From: Dolichospermum planctonicum
Lineage (GTDB): Bacteria > Cyanobacteriota > Cyanobacteriia > Cyanobacteriales > Nostocaceae
Length of the DNA: 64,000 nt
Reading direction: 5' to 3'
NCBI RefSeq assembly: GCF_005402965.1
Contig: NZ_BJCF01000010.1
Location: 1 to 64,000 of the forward strand
Part shown: piece after piece, positions 7,832 to 18,059 of the stretch
How positions within the stretch are numbered: position 1 is the stretch's first letter
Layout: the number at the start of each line of letters is the position of its first letter
Program-made: the position numbers and the translations under genes
Notes under the pieces: model-generated
Databases searched by the model: none
The model's input: only the letters and a program-made list of their open reading frames with translations
Told to the model about the DNA's origin: nothing

Positions 7832-10522
7832 CTATAATTTATCCAAAAATGGACTAACATCAACCGCTAGTTTTTGTCCTAATTTCAGCAATTGACGACA
7901 TTGTATGGTTTCTGCTTCACTGTTAATATTCGCAATTCGTGGCAATATTTGGCTATGTAAACAACTCCAATATAGTTCTTGGGAATGGTTTAAATTAATG
8001 CCAATATGCAGCTTATAACCAATATCAATCAACCGTTCTAACCGTTGGATATCTGTATCCAAATTGCTATTGGCATCATACAATAATTGCCACAATAACT
8101 TAACTATTAATTGTTCTAGGATTTGATTGCCTTCGGGAATATTTAATTGACAACGAAGATGTTCCGCTTCATGAGAAATCGCCTCCAATTCTACCATGAG
8201 ATTCCAGCTTAATTGTGCTTCATTAATATCTTGTTCTAGCGATAGCTGCGCTTGCTGTAGCGATAGCTGCGCTTGCTGTAGCGATCGCAATGTTATCAAA
8301 CAACGATGTCCTAAAGCAATTTCCGCTGCTACTTGTAATTCCCGTGGTACTTCTAATCCATCTCGATGAAAAGCCATGATGACACCGTAATTATCACGAT
8401 AAGCCTGAGTATATAATTGGTCTAATCGCGCCAATGTTTCCTGACTTAACAACCGCATAATCCGATGACGTTCTTCAGCAAATAGAGTCTGTAAACTAAA
8501 AGCTTCACCCCCAAATACTTGAGTCATTACCAAAATAACATGAGCTACACTAGCTTGCTGTAAGGCTGTAAGCAGCTTTTCTTTAATTTCACCATAGTTA
8601 CGTCTGCCAGTAAACTGTTGAATGCAGCAGTGAAAATCCCAACCCCCCAAATGCAGTACAGCAAATATTAAATTTTCACTTTCCCAAGTAATATCTGACA
8701 CTAGCTGCAAATGTCCTACTACCATAGTTAACGGACCAATACGCTGCTTATAGTAATCTAACTCATGGGCAGTATAGCAATAGACTCGCTGATAATTACC
8801 ATGGGATTGTTTATCTGTGTCCTGTCCAGAAACAGTATTTTTGCGATGATTAAATAAGGAAGTAATAGCATAATGGGCGGCGACTTGTTTAAATCCAATT
8901 TGAGCAGTTAATACCAATTTATGATATATATCTGCTCCATGTTTAAACTCTTCCACATTACTAGGAGCTAACATCAGGCGTTTGAGAAAACCCTTTTCCA
9001 ATTGTACACCTGATACATCTCCTGCTAATTCTAAAGCACGGGCGGCATAACGCAAAATCTGTGTTCCCTCTGGGCGGGAAATTTCTTCAAAAAACCAGCC
9101 GCAACTAGTGAACATTAGTAAAGAATGACGCTGCATTTCTAACAAGCGTAAAGCCTCTACCTGTTCACCAGCGTCTAGTTTATGAGTTTGATGACGAGAT
9201 AAAAAATGGCTAACATTAGTATGAGAACGATCAGACATGACGTGAATATATTCGTCCCTTGCTTGCCAAGGATTACGGAATAACATACCACCATGTTTTT
9301 CATAAACATCAGTTAACTGATCCCGTAACCAATTTAACGCATTTCGTAGTGGCCGCCGCCATTTTTGATGCCACACACCCCCTTCCCCACCACAACCACA
9401 ATCATCTTGCCATCTATCCACACCATGAGCGCAACTCCAGGCTGTGACGGGCTTTAATTGCACTTCCCAACTAGGAGGATTTAAACTCAAATAATGGGCG
9501 TAGTTGGTGACAGTCCAACCATGATCAGGAAACTCACCAATAAAGGCATAGGCCAGAGTCTTCTCCGTGCCTTTTTTGTGGTGTCCAAAAGTTTCCCCGT
9601 CCGTGGCTACAGAAATTAACTGGGACCGACGATGATCCCCACGAATAGCCGCCCCCACCCGGCCAGCAAAATGATGGGAATTATAGACAACATCACTAAA
9701 ACCCATATCCCGGGAAATCGGACCATCATAGAAAAAGATATCAATATAGGCCTGTGATTTTTTTCCAGTTTCCCGACTATCCAAATAACAACGATAGGGA
9801 CGAGTGGGATCAATCTGATTACCCCCTACCTCATGCCATTGACTATGGGGATCATCCTCTGTCGGGAAAGGACGACAACGCTGGGCTTGAGAAGGTGCTA
9901 AAATGATAAATTTAATCTTTTCCGCTACCAATGCCTGTAGGGTGGCATAATCTACGGCTGTTTCTGCTAACCACATCCCTTCGGGATCACGGCCAAAGCG
10001 CGAACGGAAATCTTCTTTACCCCAGCGAATTTGTGTGTATTTATCTCTTTCGTTGGCTAAAGGTAGGATAATATGATTATATACTTGAGCGATCGCATTG
10101 CCATGACCATTTAACCGTTGGCAACTTTTAGCATCAGCCTCCAAAATCCGCTGATAAACCTCCACATCATAGCGTTCTAACCACGACATCAGCGTTGGAC
10201 CAATATTAAAGCTCATGTACTCATAATTATTCACAATCCCCACAACTTCTCCACGGTCATTTAATACCCTTGCAAAGGCATTAGGACGATAGCATTCCCA
10301 ATGAATGCGCTCATTCCAGTCATGAAAAGGCGTGGCGCTGGGTTGACGTTCAATCGCATCCAGATAAGGATTTTCTCTAGGGGGTTGATAAAAATGACCA
10401 TGAACCGTAACATAAACACCTTGAGCAATTTTCAGGGGATCATGTTCAGGACTGTATTTAGCCCGTTTATCTAATGGTAAGATCGAGACAGAACTACTTG
10501 GTATTTCCGCTGCTGAAGTCAT
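7832..10522 (-). CDS. Glycoside hydrolase family 57 protein with DUF3536-type C-terminus
   Basis: 896 residues. The GH57 signature HGHFYQPPRENPY lies near residue 41, the region around the predicted nucleophile reads GMWLAETAVDYATL, and TDGETFGHHKKG carries further active-site-like residues. GH57 enzymes act on alpha-glucans, so a role in glycogen or related polysaccharide metabolism is likely; the precise activity is unknown. The long helical C-terminal half matches cyanobacterial members of this size. A 21-bp tandem repeat at 8238-8279 lengthens it by copies of AQLSLQQ. The ATG at 10522 fits the family start. No operon partner. Confidence 0.85.
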   Translation of the reverse strand: MTSAAEIPSSSVSILPLDKRAKYSPEHDPLKIAQGVYVTVHGHFYQPPRENPYLDAIERQPSATPFHDWNERIHWECYRPNAFARVLNDRGEVVGIVNNYEYMSFNIGPTLMSWLERYDVEVYQRILEADAKSCQRLNGHGNAIAQVYNHIILPLANERDKYTQIRWGKEDFRSRFGRDPEGMWLAETAVDYATLQALVAEKIKFIILAPSQAQRCRPFPTEDDPHSQWHEVGGNQIDPTRPYRCYLDSRETGKKSQAYIDIFFYDGPISRDMGFSDVVYNSHHFAGRVGAAIRGDHRRSQLISVATDGETFGHHKKGTEKTLAYAFIGEFPDHGWTVTNYAHYLSLNPPSWEVQLKPVTAWSCAHGVDRWQDDCGCGGEGGVWHQKWRRPLRNALNWLRDQLTDVYEKHGGMLFRNPWQARDEYIHVMSDRSHTNVSHFLSRHQTHKLDAGEQVEALRLLEMQRHSLLMFTSCGWFFEEISRPEGTQILRYAARALELAGDVSGVQLEKGFLKRLMLAPSNVEEFKHGADIYHKLVLTAQIGFKQVAAHYAITSLFNHRKNTVSGQDTDKQSHGNYQRVYCYTAHELDYYKQRIGPLTMVVGHLQLVSDITWESENLIFAVLHLGGWDFHCCIQQFTGRRNYGEIKEKLLTALQQASVAHVILVMTQVFGGEAFSLQTLFAEERHRIMRLLSQETLARLDQLYTQAYRDNYGVIMAFHRDGLEVPRELQVAAEIALGHRCLITLRSLQQAQLSLQQAQLSLEQDINEAQLSWNLMVELEAISHEAEHLRCQLNIPEGNQILEQLIVKLLWQLLYDANSNLDTDIQRLERLIDIGYKLHIGINLNHSQELYWSCLHSQILPRIANINSEAETIQCRQLLKLGQKLAVDVSPFLDKL
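8238..8279. repeat. 21-bp in-frame tandem repeat inside the GH57 gene
   Basis: Two identical copies of 'agcgatagctgcgcttgct' plus 'gt', followed by a HIP1 octamer (8281-8288) that begins a third partial copy. The protein reads LQQAQLSLQQAQLSLEQ. Confidence 0.8.
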
Positions 10523-10682
10523 ATATTGTTACCCAAATAAATGTGCAATTTTGAAGAAGATTCTTGCTATGTCTACCTTTCTACAATTGTTGTCTCACAA
10601 AATCAGTTATAAATAAAACATAAGAAACAAAACTAAATCTTATCACAATCTTTTCTAAACAAGAATACAACTATAGATGAAG

Positions 10683-10776
10683 CCAATTACCCATTACCAA
10701 TTACCCATTACCAATTACCAATTACCAATTACCAATTACCAATTACCAATTACCAATTACCAATTACCAATTACCA
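10683..10776. repeat. Heptamer tandem array (ccaatta / cccatta)
   Basis: About 13 heptamer units of 'accaatt' with two 'acccatt' variants, between the divergent GH57 and CAX genes. Apart from the array the 10523-10857 region holds only upstream sequence for both genes, with no ORF or RNA recognised. Confidence 0.9.
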
Positions 10777-10857
10777 GTTCTGGCAGATATGATAGGTGTG
10801 CAAATGTAGATGATATTTCAGGGGATCTGGCACAGATACCCTGAAATTAAGGTAAAA

Positions 10858-11970
10858 ATGTCAATCAAGAACATTATTTTCACCGTACTGCTGCTGTTTA
10901 TACCCGTATCTCTAGCAGCCCACTTTTTAGAATGGGGAGACTTAATAATCTTCATCACTGCTGCATTAGCTATACTACCACTAGCCGCTTGGATGGGTAC
11001 AGCGACCGAAGAAATAGCTGTGGTAGTCGGTCCAATTCTGGGCGGATTTTTAAACGCGACTTTTGGTAATGCTACAGAATTAATTATTGCCTTGGTGGCT
11101 CTGAATGCAGGACTAATTGATGTTGTCAAGGCCAGTATTACTGGATCAATTATCGGTAATTTACTCCTCGTCATGGGTTTATCCATGTTATTAGGCGGTA
11201 TTCGTTACAAAGAACAAACATTTGAGTCAGTTGTAGCGCGGGTAAATGCTTCCTCCATGAACTTGGCGGTAATTGCCATTTTACTACCAACAGCAATGAA
11301 CTATACCTCCGCAGGTATTAGCGAAAAAACGGTACAGAATCTCTCTCTAGCGGTGGCTATAGTCTTAATTCTAGTTTACGCCTTAACACTACTGTTTTCT
11401 ATGAAAACTCATGCGTATTTGTATGAAGTTGGTGTAGTAGACGTAGAAGGAATAGAAGGTATAGAAGGAATAGAAGAAGTTTCCCATGAAAAACCAAATA
11501 TTTGGTTGTGGACTGGTGTACTTTTAGCCTGTACCTTGTTAGTTGCCTTTGAGTCAGAATTATTAGTGAGTTCCCTAGAAGTTGCTACATCTAAACTAGG
11601 TTTAAGCGCACTATTTACTGGGGTGATTTTAGTCCCCATTATCGGTAACGCTGCTGAACACGCTACCGCTGTCACCGTAGCCATGAAAAATAAAATGGAT
11701 CTTTCTATGTCTGTCGCTGTGGGTTCAAGTATGCAAATTGCCCTATTTGTGGCCCCAGTTTTAGTCATTGCTGGTTGGATAATTGGTCAACCCATGGATT
11801 TAGATTTTAACCCATTTGAATTAGTAGCCGTTGCTGTCTCAGTTTTAATTGCTAATAGTATTAGTTCTGATGGTAAATCTAATTGGTTAGAAGGGACTTT
11901 ACTTCTAGCAGCTTATACTGTACTAGGTTTTGCCTTTTACTTTCATCCAGTTGCCAATAGTATTGGTTAA
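10858..11970 (+). CDS. Ca2+/H+ antiporter, CAX family
   Basis: About 370 residues and roughly ten or eleven membrane segments. The two alpha-repeat signatures of cation/proton exchangers are present: GNATELIIALVAL in the first half and GNAAEHATAVTVAMKN in the second. It should export Ca2+ from the cytoplasm using the proton gradient. The cytosolic linker between the halves contains the acidic tandem EGIEGIEGIEE. The ATG at 10858 (MSIKNIIFTVLL) fits the family; an in-frame ATG at 10810 would add 16 atypical residues. A strong terminator follows. Confidence 0.9.
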   Translation: MSIKNIIFTVLLLFIPVSLAAHFLEWGDLIIFITAALAILPLAAWMGTATEEIAVVVGPILGGFLNATFGNATELIIALVALNAGLIDVVKASITGSIIGNLLLVMGLSMLLGGIRYKEQTFESVVARVNASSMNLAVIAILLPTAMNYTSAGISEKTVQNLSLAVAIVLILVYALTLLFSMKTHAYLYEVGVVDVEGIEGIEGIEEVSHEKPNIWLWTGVLLACTLLVAFESELLVSSLEVATSKLGLSALFTGVILVPIIGNAAEHATAVTVAMKNKMDLSMSVAVGSSMQIALFVAPVLVIAGWIIGQPMDLDFNPFELVAVAVSVLIANSISSDGKSNWLEGTLLLAAYTVLGFAFYFHPVANSIG

Positions 11971-12003
11971 ACTATTACCCTAGTCAAATCTTGACAATCT
12001 GAG

Positions 12004-12040
12004 ATTCCCAATCTAATCTAAATAGATTGGGAATTTTTTT
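12004..12040 (+). terminator. Rho-independent terminator after the CAX gene
   Basis: A perfect 11-bp stem, 'attcccaatct' / 'agattgggaat', with a nine-base loop is followed directly by a run of six T. The rest of 12041-12404 shows no gene. Confidence 0.88.
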
Positions 12041-12404
12041 ATACTCAAACACATTGCAATCTGCCATAAATATTTTTTTAATAATTTGAACTCCCTTAAG
12101 ATAGATGACTAAAATTAATAATTCTTATAGTCTTCTTATAGTCTCAAATCAGATCGTCCTTTTGATATCAACTTCTTGAGGATATTTACTTGTAATTTAA
12201 ATCTTCATGCTTGTGATACATCAATTCTCCTCAATGGCTAGAAAAACTCCATACACAACATTATTTTTGACTATTTCATAGTAGTAATTTTCTTTAACTT
12301 TAAATTACGTATAAATATTAGTAGTTTTATATTAGTAGTTTTATACAGTAATTATATTTTGTTTTTCCCTTTTCCCTGGCGAGTAAGTATATCTATAAAA
12401 TACA

Positions 12405-12977
12405 ATGACTGAAATCGGACTGCTGATGATGGGTGTATTTAATCCAAGAGAACTAAATATTCCCCATTTTCCATTCAACCAAACCCTGTTTCACTTAGAA
12501 AATGGTGTGCCATTAACAAATAGTCAATCAACCCAGTTAATTTCCCCGACTCAAATTATACCACCAGAATTTATACAAATAAGTGAACCTTCCCCAACTC
12601 ATCCCTTAGCCATCTCTTTTCGACGGAACAAAATCTTTGAGCAAATTACACAAAAACAAATGTCTGTCAATTCTTTTGAAGCACAACTTCTTTTGGCTGA
12701 TGCTGGTGACATAGACATTATAGCAACAACAGATATTAAATTACCAACACGATATCCCACAACCCAGAATAATCCTATGCCCGTGATTAGTTTTGGTAAC
12801 TCAGGTATATCTGTGAGAGTTTTACAAAAACTTTTAGTTTCTAATGGTTATGGAATACCTGTTGATGGCGTTTTTGGACCAATCACCGAAGCCGCTGTTA
12901 AAGCCTTTCAAAATCGTCGAACTTTATCAGCAGATGGTATGGTTGGTCAAAAAACTTGGTGGGAATTAACAATGTAA
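12405..12977 (+). CDS. Peptidoglycan-binding (PGRP-fold) domain protein
   Basis: 190 residues. The C-terminal ~60 form a PG_binding_1 domain: ISFGNSGISVRVLQKLL, then GYGIPVDGVFGPITEAAVKAF and DGMVGQKTWWEL. The first ~125 residues are Pro/Gln-rich, low in recognisable structure, and have no clear signal peptide. Likely a cell-wall-associated protein; no catalytic domain is present. ATG codons a few residues downstream (MMGVF) are alternative starts. No obvious ribosome binding site. Confidence 0.75.
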   Translation: MTEIGLLMMGVFNPRELNIPHFPFNQTLFHLENGVPLTNSQSTQLISPTQIIPPEFIQISEPSPTHPLAISFRRNKIFEQITQKQMSVNSFEAQLLLADAGDIDIIATTDIKLPTRYPTTQNNPMPVISFGNSGISVRVLQKLLVSNGYGIPVDGVFGPITEAAVKAFQNRRTLSADGMVGQKTWWELTM

Positions 12978-13017
12978 TTAAGTAGGTTGTCTTTTATCCG
13001 TTGTCCATTAATCATCT

Positions 13018-13052
13018 ACATCACCAAAATCACCAAAATCACCAAAATCACC
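13018..13052. repeat. 9-bp tandem repeat (atcaccaaa)
   Basis: About four units of 'atcaccaaa' just after the peptidoglycan-binding gene and immediately downstream of the convergent map gene. Confidence 0.75.
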
Positions 13053-13053
13053 T

Positions 13054-13884
13054 TTAAAGTTGTTCTCTATCAGTGAGAATTTCATAACCAGTATCTGTCA
13101 CTAACACCGTATGCTCAAACTGAGCCGATAAAGCATTATCAACCGTTACCGCTGTCCATCTATCAGCTAAAATTCTGGTATTTTTAGAACCAGCATTTAA
13201 AATTGGTTCAATTGCTAAAGTCATCCCTGAGCGTAATTTTACATTCGGTATTTCATGAGTCCGATAGTTGAAAACCGCTGGCTCTTCGTGCAAATTTCTA
13301 CCTACACCATGACCAGTAAATTGTTCTACTACTGTAAAACCATGACCTTTCGCATGATCTTCAATCGCACCCGCAATCTCCGTGAGATGTACACCAGCTT
13401 TTACCTGTTCAATTCCCTTGTATAAGGATTCTTCAGCTATTTTAATCAGTTTCGCAGCTTCATTTGTGACATTCCCGACAGCGATAGTAATACAGGAATC
13501 ACCGTGAAAACCTTGATAATAAGCTCCTGTATCAACTTTTAAAACATCTCCAGACCGAATTACCTTTTTAGGGCTAGGAATCCCATGGACAACCTCATTA
13601 TTAATACTGGAACAGATGGAAGCAGGAAAGCCATGGTATCCTTTAAAACTAGGAGTTGCATCCATTTCCCGGATACGTTTTTCAGCATAAGCATCTAAAT
13701 CAGCAGTTGTCATTCCCGGCTGCACTAGCTCAGAAATTTCTTTGAGGACGGTTGCTACAATCTTAGCTGATTGCCGCATAATTTCGATTTCACGGGGTGA
13801 TTTAATTTCAATCCCTCGACGTTGTTGTTTTTCGGGTTTTGGCTCGACTGGTTGCGAAAGCAGGCTGGTGAAAATGTTCATCAT
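13054..13884 (-). CDS. map: Methionine aminopeptidase, type I
   Basis: Removes the initiator methionine from nascent proteins. The five metal ligands align with the family: D118, D129, H192, E226 and E257, plus H100 and H199 near the substrate site; spacings agree with the E. coli enzyme almost exactly. The ~25-residue N-terminal extension before [14 protein letters not shown] has no zinc-binding cysteines. Two ATGs open the gene (MMNIF), so the start may be one codon later. It appears to be a single-gene unit. Confidence 0.93.
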   Translation of the reverse strand: MMNIFTSLLSQPVEPKPEKQQRRGIEIKSPREIEIMRQSAKIVATVLKEISELVQPGMTTADLDAYAEKRIREMDATPSFKGYHGFPASICSSINNEVVHGIPSPKKVIRSGDVLKVDTGAYYQGFHGDSCITIAVGNVTNEAAKLIKIAEESLYKGIEQVKAGVHLTEIAGAIEDHAKGHGFTVVEQFTGHGVGRNLHEEPAVFNYRTHEIPNVKLRSGMTLAIEPILNAGSKNTRILADRWTAVTVDNALSAQFEHTVLVTDTGYEILTDREQL

Positions 13885-13996
13885 TAAATTGAGAAATTAC
13901 TGGTGCTTTACTAATTGAGTGTGAAGTTGTTGAGATTTATTGCCAAAAATATCTATATTGACGTTAACTTATTTTCGCGCCTCTAGAAAGAGATGA

Positions 13997-14446
13997 TCAC
14001 TTAATCACAATTTCTCCTTTCATTCCCGCTTCTGTGTGTCCAGCTATAGTACATCGTAAAGCATATTTTCCTGATTTTATGGGGACAAACACCCATTCTG
14101 CTTCTGCACCAGGTTTAAGTTCTAGTTCGTGAATATTACCTTTAATTTCTACCTTACCCGCTTCGACTTTTTGTGTCCAAATTCCATCAGCAAAGTCTTT
14201 AGCAGTAAAATAATGTTTTTGGGAGCTAGGATTATTTAATTTCAGGTTGTAACGTTTACCAGGGGTAAATTCTAAGTAATTTGGTTCAAATTTTAATTCA
14301 TTAGCAGTATTACCCAAGCTGACCGTAATTTCTAACTGAGGTTGTTTTAAGAGATTATTCCATAGATTCTCTGCTGTTGCTGGAGATGTACCCATGATTA
14401 CTATACTCATGAGCAGGGAGAAAATAACAGTCAAAAATTTACTCAT
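13997..14446 (-). CDS. Exported cupredoxin-domain protein
   Basis: 149 residues. The signal peptide has a hydrophobic core at residues 4-19 and probable cleavage after ATA25. The C-terminus has type-1 copper ligands C132, H137 and M142 in RCTIAGHTEAGMKG, with H78 in KHYF as the likely fourth. It lacks the exact plastocyanin signature, so a general periplasmic or lumenal blue-copper-like role is inferred; the partner is unknown. It lies between map and the M16 peptidase on the same strand, with spacing that suggests separate transcription. Confidence 0.8.
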   Translation of the reverse strand: MSKFLTVIFSLLMSIVIMGTSPATAENLWNNLLKQPQLEITVSLGNTANELKFEPNYLEFTPGKRYNLKLNNPSSQKHYFTAKDFADGIWTQKVEAGKVEIKGNIHELELKPGAEAEWVFVPIKSGKYALRCTIAGHTEAGMKGEIVIK

Positions 14447-14498
14447 AGCTAAATAGATAGTTGTAGATTACACCTTTGACAATGACTCATAACTATAC

Positions 14499-17324
14499 TC
14501 AATTGATGTTTTTATGGGCAAGAATTGGCGGACCTGCTGTCACAACAACAATTTTATCAGAGTGAAGTAACTCACGAGCAGCTTGATTGACTTGACTCAA
14601 TTTAACCTGCTCTATTTTACTAATAAATGAGCGCAATTCTACCTGATTTAAGCCATAAACCTGATTCATGACCATTCTTTCACTGAGTTGTTCTGGACTG
14701 GCTAAGGAAATATTATAATTACTGATTAAATTAGCTTTGGCTGTTTCTACTTCCTCTAGGGTAACACCTTGTTGGTGAACTTGTTTGAGCAGGTCACGGG
14801 TACTGGAAATCGCTTTGTGTGCGTCTTCTGGACTGGTTTGCATTTCAATTAAAAATGTGCCGACATTCTTACCTGTGATGAAATTACTATAAATTCCGTA
14901 GGTTAAGCCTTGACGATCGCGCACTTCTGCCCCTAGTCTACTTGATAATGTATCACCTCCGAGAATTTGATTCAAGACCATCGCCGCATAAAATCGTTTA
15001 TCTTGACGATTAATCCCTGTATAACCCATATAAGTAATCGCTTGGGGTTTACCAGGAACAACGGGATTAACATTAATTACATTTTTCGGCATCTCCACCT
15101 TGGGGTATTTTACCACTGGTGGTTGGCCTTTTACTTGCCAATTTCCTAATTGTGCTTGAATGAGCGATCGCACTTTGTTAATATCAAAATCGCCTACAAT
15201 TGCTAACACTGTAGTATCTGGGCGATAATGTTGCGCTTTAAAAGCTATCACGTCTTCACGTTTAATGCTCTGAATAGTCTCCGCTGTCGGAAAACTATGT
15301 AATGGGTGTTTTTTTGGATAAATAGATTGAATAAAGATACGAGTTGCAATCTTTTCAGGATCATCTAAATCTGAATCTAGGGAGGTTAAAGCCTGTTGAC
15401 GCGAGAGTTTAAACTCTTTTTCTGGAAATGTGCTATTTTTAATTACGTCTGTCAATGTTAAGAGTAAAATCGGTAAATCTACTGCTAAACTGCTACCTTT
15501 GATCCTCACACCTTCACGATAGGCTTGAAAGTCCAAATTTGCGCCTTTTGCTGCTAATTCTTGAGCAATAGTCCGCATATCTTTATTTTTCGTCCCATTC
15601 ATCAGATTTGCTGCTACTAAGGAGGCTAATCCTCCCTTATTACTTCCATCAAATTCTGTTCCTGCTTTAATATGTCCGCTTAAAGTGACTGTAGGTGTAG
15701 TTTTATCTGGTAATAGTAGTATGCGTAACCCATTAGCAAATTTTAACTCCTGGGGTATTTCTTTTGTTCCTGTTTTCGGTAAGATATCTACAGGTGGTAA
15801 ATATTTCTTTACTTCTGCTGGAACTACCGTAAAATCAACGGCAAAATTATCTTTTGTTATCCCGGAATCAGATTTGATCTGATTTGTACCTGTTTGTTGA
15901 GTAGGTTCAAAAAATCCCACTGTCCGCGCTTCTGGTTGTAGATATTTATTGATGACATTAATTACATCCCTAGGTTTAACTTCCCGAATATCTACTAAAT
16001 GATTTTCTGTATATTGGTAATTATCTGTTGTGATTTGATCATTACCCAATTGCATGGCTTGACTGGTTATATCACGATTATTTAAAATAACTGAAGCTGT
16101 TAATTGGGTTTTTGCTCGTTCTACTTGTTCTGTTGTGATACCTATGTTAACAAGGTTTTCCAACGCTTTTGTTACCGCTATATCAATTTTATGCAAATCC
16201 TGATTTCTCGCAGCAGTTACTAATATTTCATACCAGCCACCAGCCCGTAAACTAGCGACATTTGCTTTCAAATCACTAGCTAAACCCGATTCTACCAACT
16301 CTTGATATAGGTAAGAATTTTTACCCGCAGTTAAGATATAATCCATGACTTCTAAAGCGGGTACATCTGGTTGATTAATTTGAGGAAGCGGATAAACTAT
16401 CTGTAGTAATGGATTTCCTCCCGGTTCTTGTAGTTGAATTGCTGGTGATGGGGAATAGGATGGAGTTATAAGATTATCGGGTGAATATTGGCCTTTAGGG
16501 ATTTTACCAAAAATAGCTTGGACATTTTTTAACGTTGGTGCGGTGTCAAAATCTCCTACAATTACCAAAACAGCATTGTCAGGACTGTAGAATTTTTGGT
16601 AATATTCTCTTACTTGTTCAACCGTTAATTTCTCTACATCAGCCTTAGTACCACCAATGGGTAAACCGTAGGGATGATTGGGAAAAACCGACTTCATCAC
16701 AGCGCGTTTTAGACGGTATTCCGGGCTATTTTCGTAACCAAGTAATTCAGAAATCACCACTTGTTTCTCACTAGCTAACTGTTGAGGATCTATAAGTGAG
16801 TTTTTCATTCTATCTGCTTCTAACGTCAACAGAGAGGTGAGTTTATGCCCTTGAGCAGTGTTGTAATATGCAGTTTGGTCATAACTGGTAAAAGCATTAG
16901 AATCACTACCTAAAGCACTAAATAACTGGCCAAATTGAATCCGGCGATCGCTAGTACCTTTAAACATGATATGTTCTAATTGGTGAGCAATGCCATTTAC
17001 CCCAATTGCTTCTTGACCAGAACCAAATTTATACCATACTTGTACTGTCACCACCGGAGCATTATGAACCTCCTTCGTGAGAACAGTTAAGCCATTGTCG
17101 AGGACTGTTTTGCGAACGTTTGCTGTAATGGCGAAATTGGCTGTTTCTTTAGTAACTAGTGTTTGATGGGATTTTTCCGGGTTGGACTTGTAGAGTGTTG
17201 TTGATAAACCCCCTTCTTTGAGATTAAAAGCAGCATCATGATTTAATGAAAATGCGGCTATTACCCAAAGACTCAAAATAACTAAAGAAAAGCGATGTCG
17301 TTGTGCTAGAGAAAAAAAAGGCAT
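14499..17324 (-). CDS. M16-family zinc metallopeptidase, two-domain, exported
   Basis: 941 residues with an N-terminal membrane or signal segment (residues 12-28). The first M16 half has the inverted zinc motif HQLEH (H114, E117, H118) followed by an acidic helix LTLEADRM. The second half (from about residue 520, LKFANGLRILLLPD) keeps the fold but not HxxEH, as is normal for the non-catalytic half of fused pitrilysin-like enzymes. Substrates of cyanobacterial members are not established. It is on the same strand as the cupredoxin, 53 bases away. Confidence 0.88.
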   Translation of the reverse strand: MPFFSLAQRHRFSLVILSLWVIAAFSLNHDAAFNLKEGGLSTTLYKSNPEKSHQTLVTKETANFAITANVRKTVLDNGLTVLTKEVHNAPVVTVQVWYKFGSGQEAIGVNGIAHQLEHIMFKGTSDRRIQFGQLFSALGSDSNAFTSYDQTAYYNTAQGHKLTSLLTLEADRMKNSLIDPQQLASEKQVVISELLGYENSPEYRLKRAVMKSVFPNHPYGLPIGGTKADVEKLTVEQVREYYQKFYSPDNAVLVIVGDFDTAPTLKNVQAIFGKIPKGQYSPDNLITPSYSPSPAIQLQEPGGNPLLQIVYPLPQINQPDVPALEVMDYILTAGKNSYLYQELVESGLASDLKANVASLRAGGWYEILVTAARNQDLHKIDIAVTKALENLVNIGITTEQVERAKTQLTASVILNNRDITSQAMQLGNDQITTDNYQYTENHLVDIREVKPRDVINVINKYLQPEARTVGFFEPTQQTGTNQIKSDSGITKDNFAVDFTVVPAEVKKYLPPVDILPKTGTKEIPQELKFANGLRILLLPDKTTPTVTLSGHIKAGTEFDGSNKGGLASLVAANLMNGTKNKDMRTIAQELAAKGANLDFQAYREGVRIKGSSLAVDLPILLLTLTDVIKNSTFPEKEFKLSRQQALTSLDSDLDDPEKIATRIFIQSIYPKKHPLHSFPTAETIQSIKREDVIAFKAQHYRPDTTVLAIVGDFDINKVRSLIQAQLGNWQVKGQPPVVKYPKVEMPKNVINVNPVVPGKPQAITYMGYTGINRQDKRFYAAMVLNQILGGDTLSSRLGAEVRDRQGLTYGIYSNFITGKNVGTFLIEMQTSPEDAHKAISSTRDLLKQVHQQGVTLEEVETAKANLISNYNISLASPEQLSERMVMNQVYGLNQVELRSFISKIEQVKLSQVNQAARELLHSDKIVVVTAGPPILAHKNIN

Positions 17325-17467
17325 ATCTTTGGCGAATAGATATATGTAACTTAGATTACATATATTGATGGACTAGAAAAATTGAGCAAATGTTTCCTTA
17401 GCACCCCATGGAAAATAAAAATGTACCTGAAAGGGAAAAATATTTTATCACCCAAAAGGCATGAATA

Positions 17468-17902
17468 CTAATTTTCGGGCGATTTATGGAGAAACCGTAT
17501 AAACTCCAGAGGTAAGCCGTCAAAATCAGCGATAAACGTGACTTCTAGGATGTTATCGCCAATTTGCTGCTGTGTAGGCTGCAAAAGAATCTTTAGAGGT
17601 GGTAAACTTTCTATTGCAGCTAACCGTGTTTTTAAACTTTCTAACCAAGTGGGTAAATCTGGTGTAATGTGTGTTAAATCAAAAGCCAGATGATAGTAAC
17701 CCACATAATGTTCATCCTCAAAAGCATCTGGGGCTGGTTTGGGTTGGGGAATTTGGATGAGTTCAATTCTCCCTCCCAAACCTTCCATCCAGCAAGCTAG
17801 AGTATAACCGGTGGTGAAGCGATCGCCCACCGTAAACCCTAGTGTTTCATAAAAAGCGATCGCTAGATGGATATTTGCCGTTCTAATCGAAGTATGGTGC
17901 AT
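17468..17902 (-). CDS. VOC-superfamily (glyoxalase/dioxygenase-like) protein
   Basis: 144 residues beginning MHHTSIRTANIHLAIAFYE, the classic betaalphabetabetabeta start, with a second half containing HLAFDLTHI and ending GLPLEFIRF. H2, E52 in RIELIQ, H71 in YYHLAFD and E133 in PLEFIR are plausible metal ligands. The reaction cannot be predicted. The gene carries two HIP1 sites and stands alone. Confidence 0.75.
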   Translation of the reverse strand: MHHTSIRTANIHLAIAFYETLGFTVGDRFTTGYTLACWMEGLGGRIELIQIPQPKPAPDAFEDEHYVGYYHLAFDLTHITPDLPTWLESLKTRLAAIESLPPLKILLQPTQQQIGDNILEVTFIADFDGLPLEFIRFLHKSPEN

Positions 17903-17905
17903 AGA

Positions 17906-17936
17906 ATTTCAGATTTTGGATTTTAGATTTTGGATT
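17906..17936. repeat. Partial family-2 repeat (gattttgga units)
   Basis: 'agattttggattttagattttggatt' just upstream of the VOC gene matches the ends of the family-2 element in tnpB (53987-54171) and of the copy at 28127. Only one arm is evident here. Confidence 0.5.
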
Positions 17937-17997
17937 AATCTACAACCTAAAACCCAAAAAAGAGAACAGGTAGGAATACAAGAAGATATTTACAATC

Positions 17998-18059
17998 ACC
18001 CATTACCCATTACCTATTACCCATTACCCATTACCTATTACCCATTACCCATTACCTAT
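17998..18059. repeat. Heptamer tandem array (cccatta / cctatta)
   Basis: About eight units mixing 'cccatta' and 'cctatta', reaching into the last codon of the TIGR02652-like gene on the minus strand. Confidence 0.9.

Noticed and set aside
10683-10776. Possible CRISPR-like array
   Set aside because: The units are contiguous 7-mers with no spacers, and no cas genes are present.
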